A stretch of 64,000 bases of DNA from Nitrosospira sp. Nsp2. GTDB taxonomy: Bacteria > Pseudomonadota > Gammaproteobacteria > Burkholderiales > Nitrosomonadaceae. A program made the position numbers and the translations under genes. The stretch is taken from assembly GCF_003050965.1 (NCBI RefSeq), contig NZ_QAOU01000001.1:620001-684000 (forward strand). The letters run 5' to 3'. This document shows, piece by piece, positions 17,360-26,945 of the stretch (position 1 is the stretch's first letter; every line of letters begins with the position of its first letter). The notes under the pieces are model-generated. The model was given only the letters and a program-made list of their open reading frames with translations, had not been told where the DNA came from and searched no databases.

Positions 17360-18730
17360 ATGGCGGGTATCGGTTTCGAAATACGCAAGATTCTGGAACG
17401 CGACAGTTACTGGTCGGTAATACGCGCGTATGGCTATGCCGGAATGGTCAGCGGCGGTCCCTGGGTGCTCTCTATCCTCAGCATCATGATGATCGGGGTC
17501 CTTGCGGTCACGCTCGGCGTGGGCCAGCGCGAGGTCAACGCTTTCCAGATTTGCGTCACCTACCTCATGGCGGCGTCGCTGATCTGGACCGGCGGCATGC
17601 AACTGATGTTCACGCGTTTTGTCGCCGATCGTACTTATGCGGATGACAAGGCCGAGGTATTACCCAACCTGTTTGGCGTCCTGATGTTTACGATGGCAGG
17701 CGGCTTCGCTTTGGCTGCACCTTTCATTTTCTGGTTTTTCACCGGCCCGTTTATTCAGCAGCTATTGCTGCTGTGCAATTTTGTCGTTTTGAGCGGCATG
17801 TGGATCGGTCTTATATTTTTATCCGGGATGAAAGCCTATCGGCGGATCGTCTGGACATTGGCTAAAGGCTACCTGCTCGGTATCGCCGTCGGGCTCGCCG
17901 CTTCGCAGTGGAAATTGAACGGCCTGCTGCTGGGCGTATTGGTCGGGCACAGCTACCTGCTGTTTTCGTTTTTGCACCACATCGTGCGCGAATACCCCGG
18001 CAATGGCTTGCTCAAATTCGACTTTCTGGACCGCAAGCGCAGTTTTTACAGTTTGTTCGCAGTCGGGACCCTTTATTACCTGGCGGTCTGGGTCGATAAA
18101 TTCATCTTCTGGTTCGTGCCATATACTTCCGAGGCGGTGATCGGCCCGCTGCGGGCGTCAATTATCTATGACCTTCCCATCTTTCTGGCCTACCTGTTTA
18201 TTCTGCCCGGCATGGCCGTGTTTCTGGTAACGATGGAAGCGGATTTCGCCGAACAACACGACCGCTTTTACCGGGCAGTGCGCGAAGGCGACACCCTAAT
18301 GCATATCGAACACCGACGCGATCGAATGGTGTACGCGGCGCGCCAGGGAATCTACGAAATTTTCAAGGTGCAGGGTTTGACGGTAGTACTGTGCCTGTTA
18401 TGGGGCAGGGACCTGCTCCACGCTGTCGGCATCTCTCCGCTATATATCCATTTGTTCTACATCGACGTGGTCGCGGTCAGCGTGCAGGTACTGCTGATGG
18501 CGATACTCAACGTGCTGTTTTATCTCGATGCCCGACGCGAAGTATTGATCATCACAGGATGCTTTTTCCTGACCAACCTGCTGTTCACCTTCGCCACCTT
18601 GCACCTTGGCGCGGAGTCTTTCGGCTATGGATTCGCCGCATCGGTGACGGTATCAGCCTTTCTTGGCCTGTTCATCCTGTCGCACAAGTTCAACCGGCTC
18701 GAATATGAAACCTTCATGCTGCAGAATTAG
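17360..18730 (+). CDS. pelG: PelG, MATE/Wzx-like polytopic membrane protein of Pel synthesis
   Basis: 456 residues with about 12 hydrophobic segments; N-terminus AGIGFEIRKILERDSYWSV is typical of PelG, as are GGPWVLSI and FWFVPYTSEAVIGPLRASI. It works with PelD, PelE and PelF to move the growing polymer over the inner membrane. The gene follows pelF after 36 bp and is the last in the operon; no clear terminator follows. Confidence 0.95.
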   Translation: MAGIGFEIRKILERDSYWSVIRAYGYAGMVSGGPWVLSILSIMMIGVLAVTLGVGQREVNAFQICVTYLMAASLIWTGGMQLMFTRFVADRTYADDKAEVLPNLFGVLMFTMAGGFALAAPFIFWFFTGPFIQQLLLLCNFVVLSGMWIGLIFLSGMKAYRRIVWTLAKGYLLGIAVGLAASQWKLNGLLLGVLVGHSYLLFSFLHHIVREYPGNGLLKFDFLDRKRSFYSLFAVGTLYYLAVWVDKFIFWFVPYTSEAVIGPLRASIIYDLPIFLAYLFILPGMAVFLVTMEADFAEQHDRFYRAVREGDTLMHIEHRRDRMVYAARQGIYEIFKVQGLTVVLCLLWGRDLLHAVGISPLYIHLFYIDVVAVSVQVLLMAILNVLFYLDARREVLIITGCFFLTNLLFTFATLHLGAESFGYGFAASVTVSAFLGLFILSHKFNRLEYETFMLQN

Positions 18731-18857
18731 GCTGGTCGTCAGAGACCCTTTCTGCTTTCCGCCGTGCCATGTTGGCTAATGCTTTTGGTTAATCCTTTGC
18801 TCTATCCATGAGTTACACTGATACACGCCAGCTCTGCAAGAAACGGGGAGGATCAAC

Positions 18858-19835
18858 ATGGGCTTGCTGATCGAGGGCAAGTGGGTGGATGAGTGGTACG
18901 ATACCTCCGCCACGGGTGGCAGGTTTGTGCGCACCGATGCGCAATTTCGCAACTGGATCACGGCTGATGGAAGCGCGGGACCCACTGGCGAAGCGGGGTT
19001 TCGGGCCGAGGCAGGACGCTATCACCTGTACGTTTCGCTGGCTTGCCCCTGGGCGCATCGTACGCTGATTTTTCGCATTCTCAAGGGGCTTGAGCGGATG
19101 ATCGGCGTGTCGGTCGTCAGTCCCTACATGGGCGAAAACGGCTGGACGTTCGAGGAAGCGCCCGGCGTAATACCTGATCCCATCCATCACGCCCGCAATC
19201 TGTATGAAATCTACTGCCGAGCCAAGCCGGACTATAGCGGAAGGGTTACGGTACCGGTGCTGTGGGACCGGCAGCGAGACACGATTGTCAACAATGAGTC
19301 ATCGGAAATCATTCGCATGCTGAATTCCGCCTTTGACGGCATCGGCGCCCTGCCGGGAGATTATGCCCCGGAGGCGCTACTCCCACAAATCGATGAGATC
19401 AACGCGCGGATCTATGATGCTGTGAATAATGGGGTCTACAAGGCTGGCTTTGCCACCAGTCAGCGCGTTTACGAACTCGCCGTCACCGCTTTATTCGATT
19501 GCCTGGACGAGCTCGAGCAGCGGCTATCCCGCCAGCGCTATTTACTCGGCGAGCGCATCACCGAGGCGGACTGGCGGCTGTTCACCACCCTGATTCGTTT
19601 CGATTCGGTTTACTGCGGGCACTTCAAGTGCAATTTGAGGCGGCTGGTCGATTACCCCAACCTTTGGGGCTTCACGCGCGAGCTGTACCAGTGGCCCGGC
19701 GTCGCGGCGACGGTCGACTTCGGCCACATCAAGGAGCACTACTACCGCAGTCATCCCACCATTAATCCCAACGGCATCGTGCCGGCCGGGCCGATCCTCG
19801 ATCTGGACCGGCCGCACAAACGTGACGCGATTTAA
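18858..19835 (+). CDS. Glutathionyl-hydroquinone reductase (Xi-class GST)
   Basis: Cytosolic enzyme that reduces glutathionyl-hydroquinones, releasing the hydroquinone. The catalytic cysteine motif CPWAHR (about residues 59-64) and the pattern VPVLWDRQ...IVNNESSEIIRMLN are diagnostic of the ECM4/YqjG family, and the C-terminal helical domain has LGERITEADWRLFTTLIRFDSVY. 325 aa is the usual length. GGGGAGG lies about 7 nt before the ATG. A single gene, unrelated to the pel operon before it. Confidence 0.94.
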   Translation: MGLLIEGKWVDEWYDTSATGGRFVRTDAQFRNWITADGSAGPTGEAGFRAEAGRYHLYVSLACPWAHRTLIFRILKGLERMIGVSVVSPYMGENGWTFEEAPGVIPDPIHHARNLYEIYCRAKPDYSGRVTVPVLWDRQRDTIVNNESSEIIRMLNSAFDGIGALPGDYAPEALLPQIDEINARIYDAVNNGVYKAGFATSQRVYELAVTALFDCLDELEQRLSRQRYLLGERITEADWRLFTTLIRFDSVYCGHFKCNLRRLVDYPNLWGFTRELYQWPGVAATVDFGHIKEHYYRSHPTINPNGIVPAGPILDLDRPHKRDAI

Positions 19836-19898
19836 TACGTATACTTGTTTACTGATCGTGTGCCACGGGACCGGAATCATCCATCCGACCCGTCGAGC

Positions 19899-20093
19899 CT
19901 ATTTCTGCCCCGCCCACATCTCGCCCCAGGCACCGCCTCCGCCGCCCCAGTTTTCGACATCGGCCGAGCGGACCAGCAGTTTACTGTAGACAGGAAAAAG
20001 CATCCTCGATCCGGTTTTTTGCATGACTGTGTCCACGCAGTCAGCAAGAAAATAGAGCAGGTGTGAACCACCAAAACCAAGCATTTTACGCAT
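19899..20093 (-). CDS. Small hypothetical protein with a strong ribosome binding site
   Basis: 64 residues (starts MRKMLGFGGSHLLYFLADCV). A mildly hydrophobic N-terminal half is followed by a Gly/Trp-rich tail (ENWGGGGGAWGEMWAG). GAGGA lies 7 nt before the ATG. The family is not recognised. It converges with the reductase gene. The good ribosome binding site and the glycine-rich tail are the only evidence. Confidence 0.4.
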   Translation of the reverse strand: MRKMLGFGGSHLLYFLADCVDTVMQKTGSRMLFPVYSKLLVRSADVENWGGGGGAWGEMWAGQK

Positions 20094-20518
20094 TTCAATT
20101 CCTCAGGATTCCGGGTAACTCCGTCATGGCAGGTTTGGGATAATCGGCCGTGCAGCTTCGCTGCTGCGGGGCAGCGCTCGTGCGCCATGTCCCTGACACT
20201 GCTTATGCATAAGACGTGCCTGAATTGCATGGTGAATCCGGGATTTTAAAAATTTTCCTGAAAATCAGCTGGATACGCAGGGTTTTTTCCGACTGTTGCA
20301 AATCTTCGGGGGCGGAATTGTAAATATTTTCGTCACCAGTTAAGTTGGTACATGGATGCATGCAGATCATCCGAGCTATGCGTTTTCACCGCTGCACGGC
20401 TCTGTGTTGGGGCCGCGACGCTCCACTTTTCGCACGTAACCTCACATCACTTGACAGCAGGGCAATGGAGGCGCTGCCATGCCGAGCCGAGCGATGCTCA
20501 CCGCCGCTGTCGTTGAAC
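20094..20518. other. Intergenic, no feature recognised
   Basis: I see no convincing gene, hairpin or repeat. The promoter of the small gene at 19899-20093 should be in its left part; the part near 20518 follows the end of the ATP-grasp gene and has no U-tract hairpin. Confidence 0.4.
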
Positions 20519-22051
20519 TTACCGCGCATGGTTTTGTTTGCGCGCTTCGATCCGCTTTAGGAAAACACTCATCACCTCGCGGTAAAGCGCATCCTTAATC
20601 ACGCCGTCTTCGTTACCCGCGTCCACATTCGGGTTATCGTTGACTTCGATGACATAACAGCGTTTACCCACCTGCTTGACGTCCACGCCGTATAAGCTCT
20701 CTCCGATAAGATTAGCGGACTTTAGCGCGATCCTGACCACTTCTTTTGGCGCCTCGTCCACGGGCACGGCCTGGGTAGGTCCTTCGCTCAGCTTGCGCCG
20801 CTCCGAGTCGCGTCTTACGACCTGCCAATGGCCGGAGGGGAAAAAATATTTGGCGACAAATAGGACGCGCCGGTCGAGAATGCCGACCCGCCAGTCGAAC
20901 TCGGTAGGCAGCCATTCCTGGGCTATAATCAACGCCGATTTTGTCAGCAGCTCGCTTACCAGGGGCATCAGTTCGGCTTCCGTTTCGACCTTTACTACCC
21001 CCCGGGAGAATGCGCTATCGGGTTGCTTCAGTACGCAGGGCAGACCGAGTTCAGGCACGATCTCGGCAATGTTGTCCCGGTGCACGAGCAGCGTTTTGGG
21101 GGTTTCGATACCGTGCTGCGCAAACAGTTCCGCCAGATAAACCTTATTGCTGCACTTGAGGATGGAGTCGGGCGCGTCGATCACGACCAACCCCTCTGCG
21201 ACTGCCCGCCGGGAAAAGCGGTAAGTGTAGTGGTTGACGAAGGTTGTGTCGCGAATGAACAGGGCGTCGAATTGAGGCAGGCGGCTGATGTCGCTGCGAC
21301 CGATGAATTCCACTCGCATGCTCAGTTCCTCAGCTGCGCTCTTGAATTTTTCCAGCGCCTTTGCGTTCGACGGCGGTTCGGGGTCGTCCGGATCGTAAAG
21401 AATGGCGAGATCGAAGCGAGGGGCCCGTTTCTTTGACCATCGCATGCGTCCCGTGAAATATTCCCTGGCGGCGCCTGTCACGAACTCATGATGCCCCGGT
21501 GGCAGGTCGCTTGCGCCGATGGCTCGCACGCTGCGCAGACTCCACTGATTGTTATGGCGCTGGAAACGCGCCGCCAGCATGGGTACCTGGAGTAGCGCAA
21601 ACAGCTCTCGGCTGAGCGGATGATAGAGGTCGCCGGTGTCGCGACCAAAATAGATGCACAGTTCGAACTCATCCGTCGTCAGCGGTGCGAGAAGACGCTG
21701 GATCAGGCTGCTCAGGTCCTCGGTAAGGTGGCGCACAAGGGCTTGGTTGTGCAAGTCCTCGATCGCGCCCACGGTCGGCAGCGGCTTATGCCCGCGGGCC
21801 TCGGCAAGTAACGAAACATAATAACCTGAGCTTTGGTAGCGGTAGGATTTGCATAAATTGAACAGCTTGACGGAGCGGCTCATGCCCTGCCCAGCCTTGT
21901 GAGCCGCGCGGGAACGCCCGACGGTGCGCGTCGCGGGCGGATCAGGGTGAAAGCCTGAACCGTTCAGATAGCTCCGTGCGGCGATGATCTTCGCCTCCGG
22001 AATCTCCAGAGCCCAATCGTCGGGTTCGTCCACCACAATAAGAATATTCAT
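20519..22051 (-). CDS. RimK-like ATP-grasp ligase with RLAN N-terminal domain
   Basis: 510 residues. The N-terminal part (about 1-200, starting MNILIVVDEPDDW) fits the RimK-like ATP-grasp N-terminal (RLAN) domain; the C-terminal part (about 265-500) is an ATP-grasp domain, with CVLKQPDSAFSRGVVKV in the nucleotide loop and YVIEVNDNPNVDAG as the metal-binding end. Such enzymes join an amino acid, often glutamate, to a carboxylate of a peptide or protein. The substrate here is not known, and no obvious peptide precursor or peptidase lies beside it. The start ATG has no strong Shine-Dalgarno sequence. Confidence 0.88.
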   Translation of the reverse strand: MNILIVVDEPDDWALEIPEAKIIAARSYLNGSGFHPDPPATRTVGRSRAAHKAGQGMSRSVKLFNLCKSYRYQSSGYYVSLLAEARGHKPLPTVGAIEDLHNQALVRHLTEDLSSLIQRLLAPLTTDEFELCIYFGRDTGDLYHPLSRELFALLQVPMLAARFQRHNNQWSLRSVRAIGASDLPPGHHEFVTGAAREYFTGRMRWSKKRAPRFDLAILYDPDDPEPPSNAKALEKFKSAAEELSMRVEFIGRSDISRLPQFDALFIRDTTFVNHYTYRFSRRAVAEGLVVIDAPDSILKCSNKVYLAELFAQHGIETPKTLLVHRDNIAEIVPELGLPCVLKQPDSAFSRGVVKVETEAELMPLVSELLTKSALIIAQEWLPTEFDWRVGILDRRVLFVAKYFFPSGHWQVVRRDSERRKLSEGPTQAVPVDEAPKEVVRIALKSANLIGESLYGVDVKQVGKRCYVIEVNDNPNVDAGNEDGVIKDALYREVMSVFLKRIEARKQNHAR

Positions 22052-22106
22052 GGAATAACATCATACGGTCGCGGACCGCGTTTCTTAAGCCCTGATCAGG
22101 CGCAAT

Positions 22107-23534
22107 CTACGAGCGTTCAGGACTGGGCGCGCTTTTGCGGGTTTCGCCCGGCGGAGTACCTGCGCTGCGGAGGTTGACAAACTTGCTGAGGGTATCAAAC
22201 CAGAAGGGGGCGCCCATCGATATCGCAAGTATCGAAATCAGCAGGCCGAATACCTTGTAAAACGCCCATCCTGCAAAATCGAGGGAAAATTCCGGAAACT
22301 GGAAGTATCTCGGGTCCTTGGGGTCAAGCGACCACCCTACGGGAAGTTGAAGAGACTGCGTTTGCTGAAGAATGTACTGGATGGTCGTATTGTCGCGTTT
22401 GGCGCTGGAATCAGGTTCGGGGGAGCTGGGTTCCGCGCCGCCGGGAGGCGGCACTGTTTTTACCGCCTCCTGCGCAGCTGCGACGAGCGATGCACGCAGC
22501 GCATCGTTGGTTGAAAGCTGCTGAACGAGCATCACGGTATCGGCATTTGAAACCAGGACGAGCAATGTCGCCAGGATGAGAAGCACCCGTTGTGTCCAAC
22601 GTTTGTACCAACCGCCGACCCTGTCCATGGCATCATTAAACCAGTCTTCCAGGTTGCGGCGGAAGGCCTCCGCCTGATGTTCAACCTCCGCGACTTCGCG
22701 CCGGGTCTTATCCACGAGAACGAGCAAGGTCTCTTTGGTGTGCCCTTCAGGCATTCGCTTGAGGGCCGCTTCAATATTGCCCAGCGGATCGGGATATTGC
22801 GCGGCAAAGCTGCGACCCAGGGCAAGGGCCTGCTTCAACGTGTTTCCGGCGAGGAGGAGGAGGCGAAGCTCTTTCGGATTTTTCGCCGACGCGACCGCGG
22901 CGCGGCGGGCATCGAGCATCCCGATCGTGGCGCGGATTTTTTCCGAGGTATTTCGCGCCTCCAAAGCGCGCCTGGCGAGGTCCGAATCGCCCGGGTTGGC
23001 ATTGGTCGCTTGCACGGCCTGCTCATACGCCGCCTTGGCCTTGTCCCCAATTGCTTCAAGCGCGGCCCGGGCGCGTTCCTGCGCGCCTTTTGCCGCCTCC
23101 ACCGCTTCAGCAAGCTGAGGATTGCCGGGTTCGCCTTTTGCGGCGCGCAAGGCTTCCTCGTATGCATCGTCGGCGCTTTCGGCAGCGGCCAGCAGGTCCC
23201 CGTATTCGGCCGAAATAATGCCGCGTGTGCCGAGAATATCGAGCAGCGCGAGCGAGAAGTTTGCCGATGACATGTATGACGGAAGCCTGGTCGGCTTGCT
23301 GGGGTTCGCCGCATTCTGTGAAATGCCGCCTACCAGCCCGTGGTTGTATACCTGCTGCGCCAACCCCGTGAAAGTAGGGTCGTTAAGGAGGTTCTTGATC
23401 CCCTCAAAGAGGTTCTTTCCCCGTTTTTGGATCAGGGAGGCGATTCCTTCATTCAGCGCCGTACACATGAGACTGAGCAGCAAGTACACGAAAATCAGGG
23501 CAATTGCCGCCTCCAGTATGCTTGAACCGAACAT
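22107..23534 (-). CDS. Unknown membrane protein with long helical middle
   Basis: 475 residues. An N-terminal membrane segment (ILEAAIALIFVYLLLSLMCTA) is followed by LNEGIASLIQKRGKNLFEGI, a pattern I recognise from uncharacterised proteins in several bacteria. Then comes an Ala/Glu-rich helical stretch (about 105-300), probably coiled coil, a second membrane segment (RVLLILATLLVLVSNADTV), a soluble Pro-rich insert, and a third near the C-terminus (FGLLISILAISMGAPFWF). The start at 23534 (MFGSSILE) has GGAGGG 5 nt before it; ATGs at 23567 and 23546 lie upstream in frame without such support. Divergent from the cytochrome pair. No function can be given. Confidence 0.75.
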   Translation of the reverse strand: MFGSSILEAAIALIFVYLLLSLMCTALNEGIASLIQKRGKNLFEGIKNLLNDPTFTGLAQQVYNHGLVGGISQNAANPSKPTRLPSYMSSANFSLALLDILGTRGIISAEYGDLLAAAESADDAYEEALRAAKGEPGNPQLAEAVEAAKGAQERARAALEAIGDKAKAAYEQAVQATNANPGDSDLARRALEARNTSEKIRATIGMLDARRAAVASAKNPKELRLLLLAGNTLKQALALGRSFAAQYPDPLGNIEAALKRMPEGHTKETLLVLVDKTRREVAEVEHQAEAFRRNLEDWFNDAMDRVGGWYKRWTQRVLLILATLLVLVSNADTVMLVQQLSTNDALRASLVAAAQEAVKTVPPPGGAEPSSPEPDSSAKRDNTTIQYILQQTQSLQLPVGWSLDPKDPRYFQFPEFSLDFAGWAFYKVFGLLISILAISMGAPFWFDTLSKFVNLRSAGTPPGETRKSAPSPERS

Positions 23535-23860
23535 TTGGCCCTCCATGCTCTCGAAGCGATCACGCATCCACGTGGCGTGAAATGGACGTGGAATTCAGCA
23601 ACGCAGAATTCAGTCTAGCAGAATGGCGCTTGCGTATTGCCGCCTCGACGGGAAATACCTCCGCCGGTGGAGCGCAACGTTGGCGAATAGCGAATATTAA
23701 AGTACAGTACGGCAGGCACGGCGGGGGAGGGGATGCGGGACGTAGCCCGGACTTCGTGCACGTTCGATCGTGCACAGGCCCCTGCGGACTGATGGAAAAG
23801 CGGTTGCAACTTTGCCGGCGCGGCCACAGTCTCATCAGTGCAGATCAAATGATAGAGGCC
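23535..23860. other. Divergent intergenic region, no feature recognised
   Basis: Lies between the unknown membrane protein (minus) and the cytochrome genes (plus), so it should hold both promoters. I could not pick convincing -35/-10 pairs. A short near-repeat (ttcgtgcacgttcgatcgtgcac, around 23753-23775) contains gtgcac twice. Confidence 0.35.
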
Positions 23861-24595
23861 ATGAAGCGACTTCTGCTTTTAGTGTTGACATTTATTGCTC
23901 TGGCGTTTAACGGCGGGGCAGTGGCGACGACTACGCCCCCGACCCCCCATGTGGTTCCAGATTCGATGGCAGAGCGCATGAAGCCGTGCACCATCTGCCA
24001 CGGCACGGAAGACAGAGTAGGGCGGGACGGCTATTACCCGCGTATCGCAGGCAAGCCGAAGGGCTACCTGTTCAATCAGTTGCGCAATTTCCGCGATGGC
24101 CGCCGTTATTACCCGCCCATGGCTTTGCTCCTGGCCAACGCATCGGACCAGTACCTGCTAGAGATGGCCGGCTATTTTGCCTCGCTGAAGCAGCCCTATC
24201 CACCACCGGAACGTGTCGTCCTGTCCCCTGCCGAAACGAGACGGGCCGAGAAACTCATCCTTCAGGGGGACCCGGCGCGGAAGATACCGGCGTGCGTTGA
24301 ATGCCACGGCAAGCAGTTGATGGGCACCGCCCCCTTTATTCCGGGACTTCTGGGTTTGCCCCGCGTTTACATGATTGCCCAGCTTGGTGCGTGGAAGAAT
24401 GGGGGATTGATGCGGGGACAGACTCCGGATTGCATGTCAGAGGTCGCGAAACAGCTCACCAATGAGGAAATCAACGCCGTTGCGGCGTGGCTGGCGTCGC
24501 ACCCTGTTGATGGAAGCATGGAGGCGGCTGAATCGTTGCCCGTTGGGATGGCAAAACGGTGCCGCAGCATCGTACTCGGAGGCGCCCCGCAATGA
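23861..24595 (+). CDS. Diheme c-type cytochrome (cytochrome c4/c553-like)
   Basis: Periplasmic electron carrier. Signal peptide KRLLLLVLTFIALAFNGGAVA, then two heme-binding motifs, CTICH and CVECH, each with a downstream Met-containing segment (YYPPMALLL; the second near GGLMRGQTPDCM), as in cytochrome c4. ATG 23849 (MIEAMKR) is an alternative start; the frame is open further upstream to 23504, but that part is not protein-like. Its stop overlaps the next cytochrome start (ATGA), so the two are co-translated and probably work together. 244 aa. Confidence 0.87.
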   Translation: MKRLLLLVLTFIALAFNGGAVATTTPPTPHVVPDSMAERMKPCTICHGTEDRVGRDGYYPRIAGKPKGYLFNQLRNFRDGRRYYPPMALLLANASDQYLLEMAGYFASLKQPYPPPERVVLSPAETRRAEKLILQGDPARKIPACVECHGKQLMGTAPFIPGLLGLPRVYMIAQLGAWKNGGLMRGQTPDCMSEVAKQLTNEEINAVAAWLASHPVDGSMEAAESLPVGMAKRCRSIVLGGAPQ

Positions 24596-25911
24596 AACCT
24601 AGCCTTGGCGTGGCGGTGCTTGCCTGCGCGGCAGGTATTGGGTTGGCAGGATTGGCAGGGGCGGCCGCAGTGAAGGGGCCGGCTGAGGCGGCGCCGGTGG
24701 TAAAGGTAAAGGACGCGAAGACCGGAAAGGCGTTGCTGGCCGAACAACGCCGGGCGCGCGGCGCCTATCTCGCCCGGGCGGCAAATTGCATGGCGTGCCA
24801 TACCGCGCAGGGGGGACGTCCCTATGCTGGCGGACGTAGCCTGTCCACGCCCTTCGGCACGTTTATTACGCCTAATATCACCCCGGACAAGGCTACCGGA
24901 ATCGGGCACTGGAACGACGACGATTTCTGGAAAGCGATGCACGAGGGAAAGTCGCGCGATGGCCGCCCATTGTATCCGGCATTTCCATATACCGAATACA
25001 CCAAGGTTACGCGTGAGGACTCCGACGCCATTTTTGCTCACCTTCAGGCGCTTGCGCCTGTTGCGCAGAAAAACCCGCCGAGCCGGATCAACTTCCCCTA
25101 TGACTTCCAGCCGTTGCTAAGCCTCTGGCGCATGATCTATTTCAAGCCGGGTATTTTTCAGCCCGAGCCCGACAAAAATGCCGAGTGGAACCGTGGCGCG
25201 TATCTGGTGCAGGGACTCGGTCATTGCAGCGCGTGCCATGCGGAGCGGGACCCGCTGGGGGGCATACGGGAAACCGTGGGAGGCGAAGCGACGGGCGGCG
25301 GACAAATCATGGGAACGAACTGGTACGCGCCATCACTGAATGCGCGCAGCGAGGCGAGCATAGCCTCATGGCCGGTAGAGGAAATCACCCGGTTGCTTAC
25401 CACGGGCGTTTCGGAACGCGCAACCACCTCTGGTCCAATGGCGGAAGTAGTCGGTCAGAGCCTGCAACACCTGAGCAAGACGGATGCGCGGGCGATGGCG
25501 GTATACCTCAAATCATTAGGCGAGAGTAATCCGCGCGCGCAAGCGGTGGCCCCAGCGCGCACCGAGCAGGCCGAAGCCTGGTTCCAGCAAGGCGCCAGAA
25601 TTTACAAGAAACATTGCGAGGATTGCCATGGCACGTCCGGAGAAGGCGCGCCGGGTATTTATCCACCCCTTGCAGGCAACCGCGGAGTGACCATGACTCC
25701 TCCTATCAATGCAATCCGTAGCGTTCTGAATGGGGGTTATCCGCCGTCCACCACTGGCAATCCGCGACCTTACGGAATGCCTCCCTACGCCCAGATCCTG
25801 AGCGACGGGGAAGTCGCGATGGTATTGTCCTATATCCGCAATGCATGGGGTAACCGCGCCGGCCTGGTTACGACACCGCAAGTCGACAAAAGTCGCGAAG
25901 GCATGCACTGA
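24592..25911 (+). CDS. Triheme c-type cytochrome (alcohol-dehydrogenase subunit II type)
   Basis: 439 residues with a signal peptide and three heme motifs, CMACH, CSACH and CEDCH, arranged as in the cytochrome subunit of membrane-bound quinohemoprotein dehydrogenases and related oxidases. Landmarks are TPFGTFITPNITPD, YPAFPYTEYTKV, GHCSACHAERDPLGG and CHGTSGEGAPG. No dehydrogenase subunit is nearby, so the electron donor is unknown. Together with the preceding diheme cytochrome it would form a five-heme relay in the periplasm. Confidence 0.9.
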   Translation: MKPSLGVAVLACAAGIGLAGLAGAAAVKGPAEAAPVVKVKDAKTGKALLAEQRRARGAYLARAANCMACHTAQGGRPYAGGRSLSTPFGTFITPNITPDKATGIGHWNDDDFWKAMHEGKSRDGRPLYPAFPYTEYTKVTREDSDAIFAHLQALAPVAQKNPPSRINFPYDFQPLLSLWRMIYFKPGIFQPEPDKNAEWNRGAYLVQGLGHCSACHAERDPLGGIRETVGGEATGGGQIMGTNWYAPSLNARSEASIASWPVEEITRLLTTGVSERATTSGPMAEVVGQSLQHLSKTDARAMAVYLKSLGESNPRAQAVAPARTEQAEAWFQQGARIYKKHCEDCHGTSGEGAPGIYPPLAGNRGVTMTPPINAIRSVLNGGYPPSTTGNPRPYGMPPYAQILSDGEVAMVLSYIRNAWGNRAGLVTTPQVDKSREGMH

Positions 25912-26030
25912 CAAGGAAGAGTCTTCTCCGGTCTGATGGAGTAAGGCGGCATCTGCGGGAATCGTCGCTTCCGTACGGGAAGGACCTGTTCTTCAGGTTA
26001 GGGCCAGCAATGCCCAACCGGAATCCGGCA

Positions 26031-26300
26031 TCAGAGCAAGGGCTCGTCCGCCGGGTCTACAATGGGATCCCCGGGAGAGGGGTCGGGATCGATTGGCCGG
26101 GGATCTACCGGCTTGTCGGGATCGAAAGGCTGGGGATCTTCGCGTGGCTTGTCCGGGTCGATAGGTCGGGGCGGGTCCTGTACCGGTTTTTCCGGAGCGG
26201 GATCGGGACGGGGTCCCGGACTGGGGTGATCGGGGCGGTCTGTGCGCCCCGGCCCATCTGGTAGGTTCTGGCTCTGGGAATTCTGCATGTAGGTTTTCAT
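26031..26300 (-). CDS. Small Pro/Asp-rich low-complexity protein
   Basis: 89 residues with the beginning MKTYMQNSQSQNLPDGPGR and then irregular repeats of the type DPDKP, RPIDPD and DPxP to the end (PADEPLL). No signal peptide or membrane segment. The frame is free of stops over its length, and the amino-acid bias is specific to this strand. The antisense frame is the same length but not protein-like. The ribosome binding site is weak. The family is not recognised; such proteins are usually extended and disordered. Confidence 0.55.
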   Translation of the reverse strand: MKTYMQNSQSQNLPDGPGRTDRPDHPSPGPRPDPAPEKPVQDPPRPIDPDKPREDPQPFDPDKPVDPRPIDPDPSPGDPIVDPADEPLL

Positions 26301-26507
26301 GAATTATATTCTGAAGATCTCGAATAGCTTAGTAAGCCGTCATTGGGATTGACTACGCGCCAGAGTGCTAAGCGCAGCGAGCCCGGTGCTACGGGCAGCG
26401 CTTTTTTCCATTTCTCCCAATACTGCCGTGTTATTGGTTCCACCGGTTCGGCGATAGCAAGTCTAGATCGGCAAGGTCCAAGCCGGCAGCGATAGGCCTC
26501 GTTCCGG

Positions 26508-26945
26508 TCAGCGTTTTATCTGGCCGCGTATCTCGCCGCCTTTATGCTCATTGCTATGGACGTTGATGTAGAGGCCCCCCGCCTTGGCCGCATCGTATTG
26601 CGCGTCCGTCAACTTCGCGCCGCTTTGGACCGACCACTCGTTCTCACCGGTCTTTTCGAGGCTGATGATGGGATCGCCCGTTTTGCCGGTGGGCGCTTCA
26701 TGGATATGCACACCTGTAGGCTTGATGCCACTAACGATGATCTTGCCTTTGATGGTTTTATCATCCTCAACCGTGATGGTCCCGGTTCCGGATGCAGAAG
26801 TCTGGACTGGAGGCACCTCCTGGTCGCCGCTCAGCGTAATCTTGATTTCGCCCGCCGTGGCGAAGCCGGAGACCCCGGCCAGGGCGGCGGCCATGAATGC
26901 AAGAAGTGCCAGGGTGAATCGCGACTTGCGTAGAATTATGCTCAT
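26508..26945 (-). CDS. CHRD domain secreted protein
   Basis: 145 residues with a signal peptide (FTLALLAFMAAALAGVSGFATA) and one CHRD domain: ITLSGDQEVPPVQTSASGTG, GVHIHEAPTGKTGDPI, and the C-terminal LYINVHSNEHKGGEIRGQI. CHRD was defined in chordin; bacterial single-domain versions are periplasmic or secreted and their role is not established. AAGGAG lies 8 nt before the ATG. A single gene. Confidence 0.92.
   Translation of the reverse strand: MSIILRKSRFTLALLAFMAAALAGVSGFATAGEIKITLSGDQEVPPVQTSASGTGTITVEDDKTIKGKIIVSGIKPTGVHIHEAPTGKTGDPIISLEKTGENEWSVQSGAKLTDAQYDAAKAGGLYINVHSNEHKGGEIRGQIKR

Noticed and set aside
25960-26005. Two short hairpins (cttcc/ggaag and acctg/caggt) after the triheme cytochrome
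   Set aside because: Stems of 5 bp without a U-tract; too weak to call a terminator.
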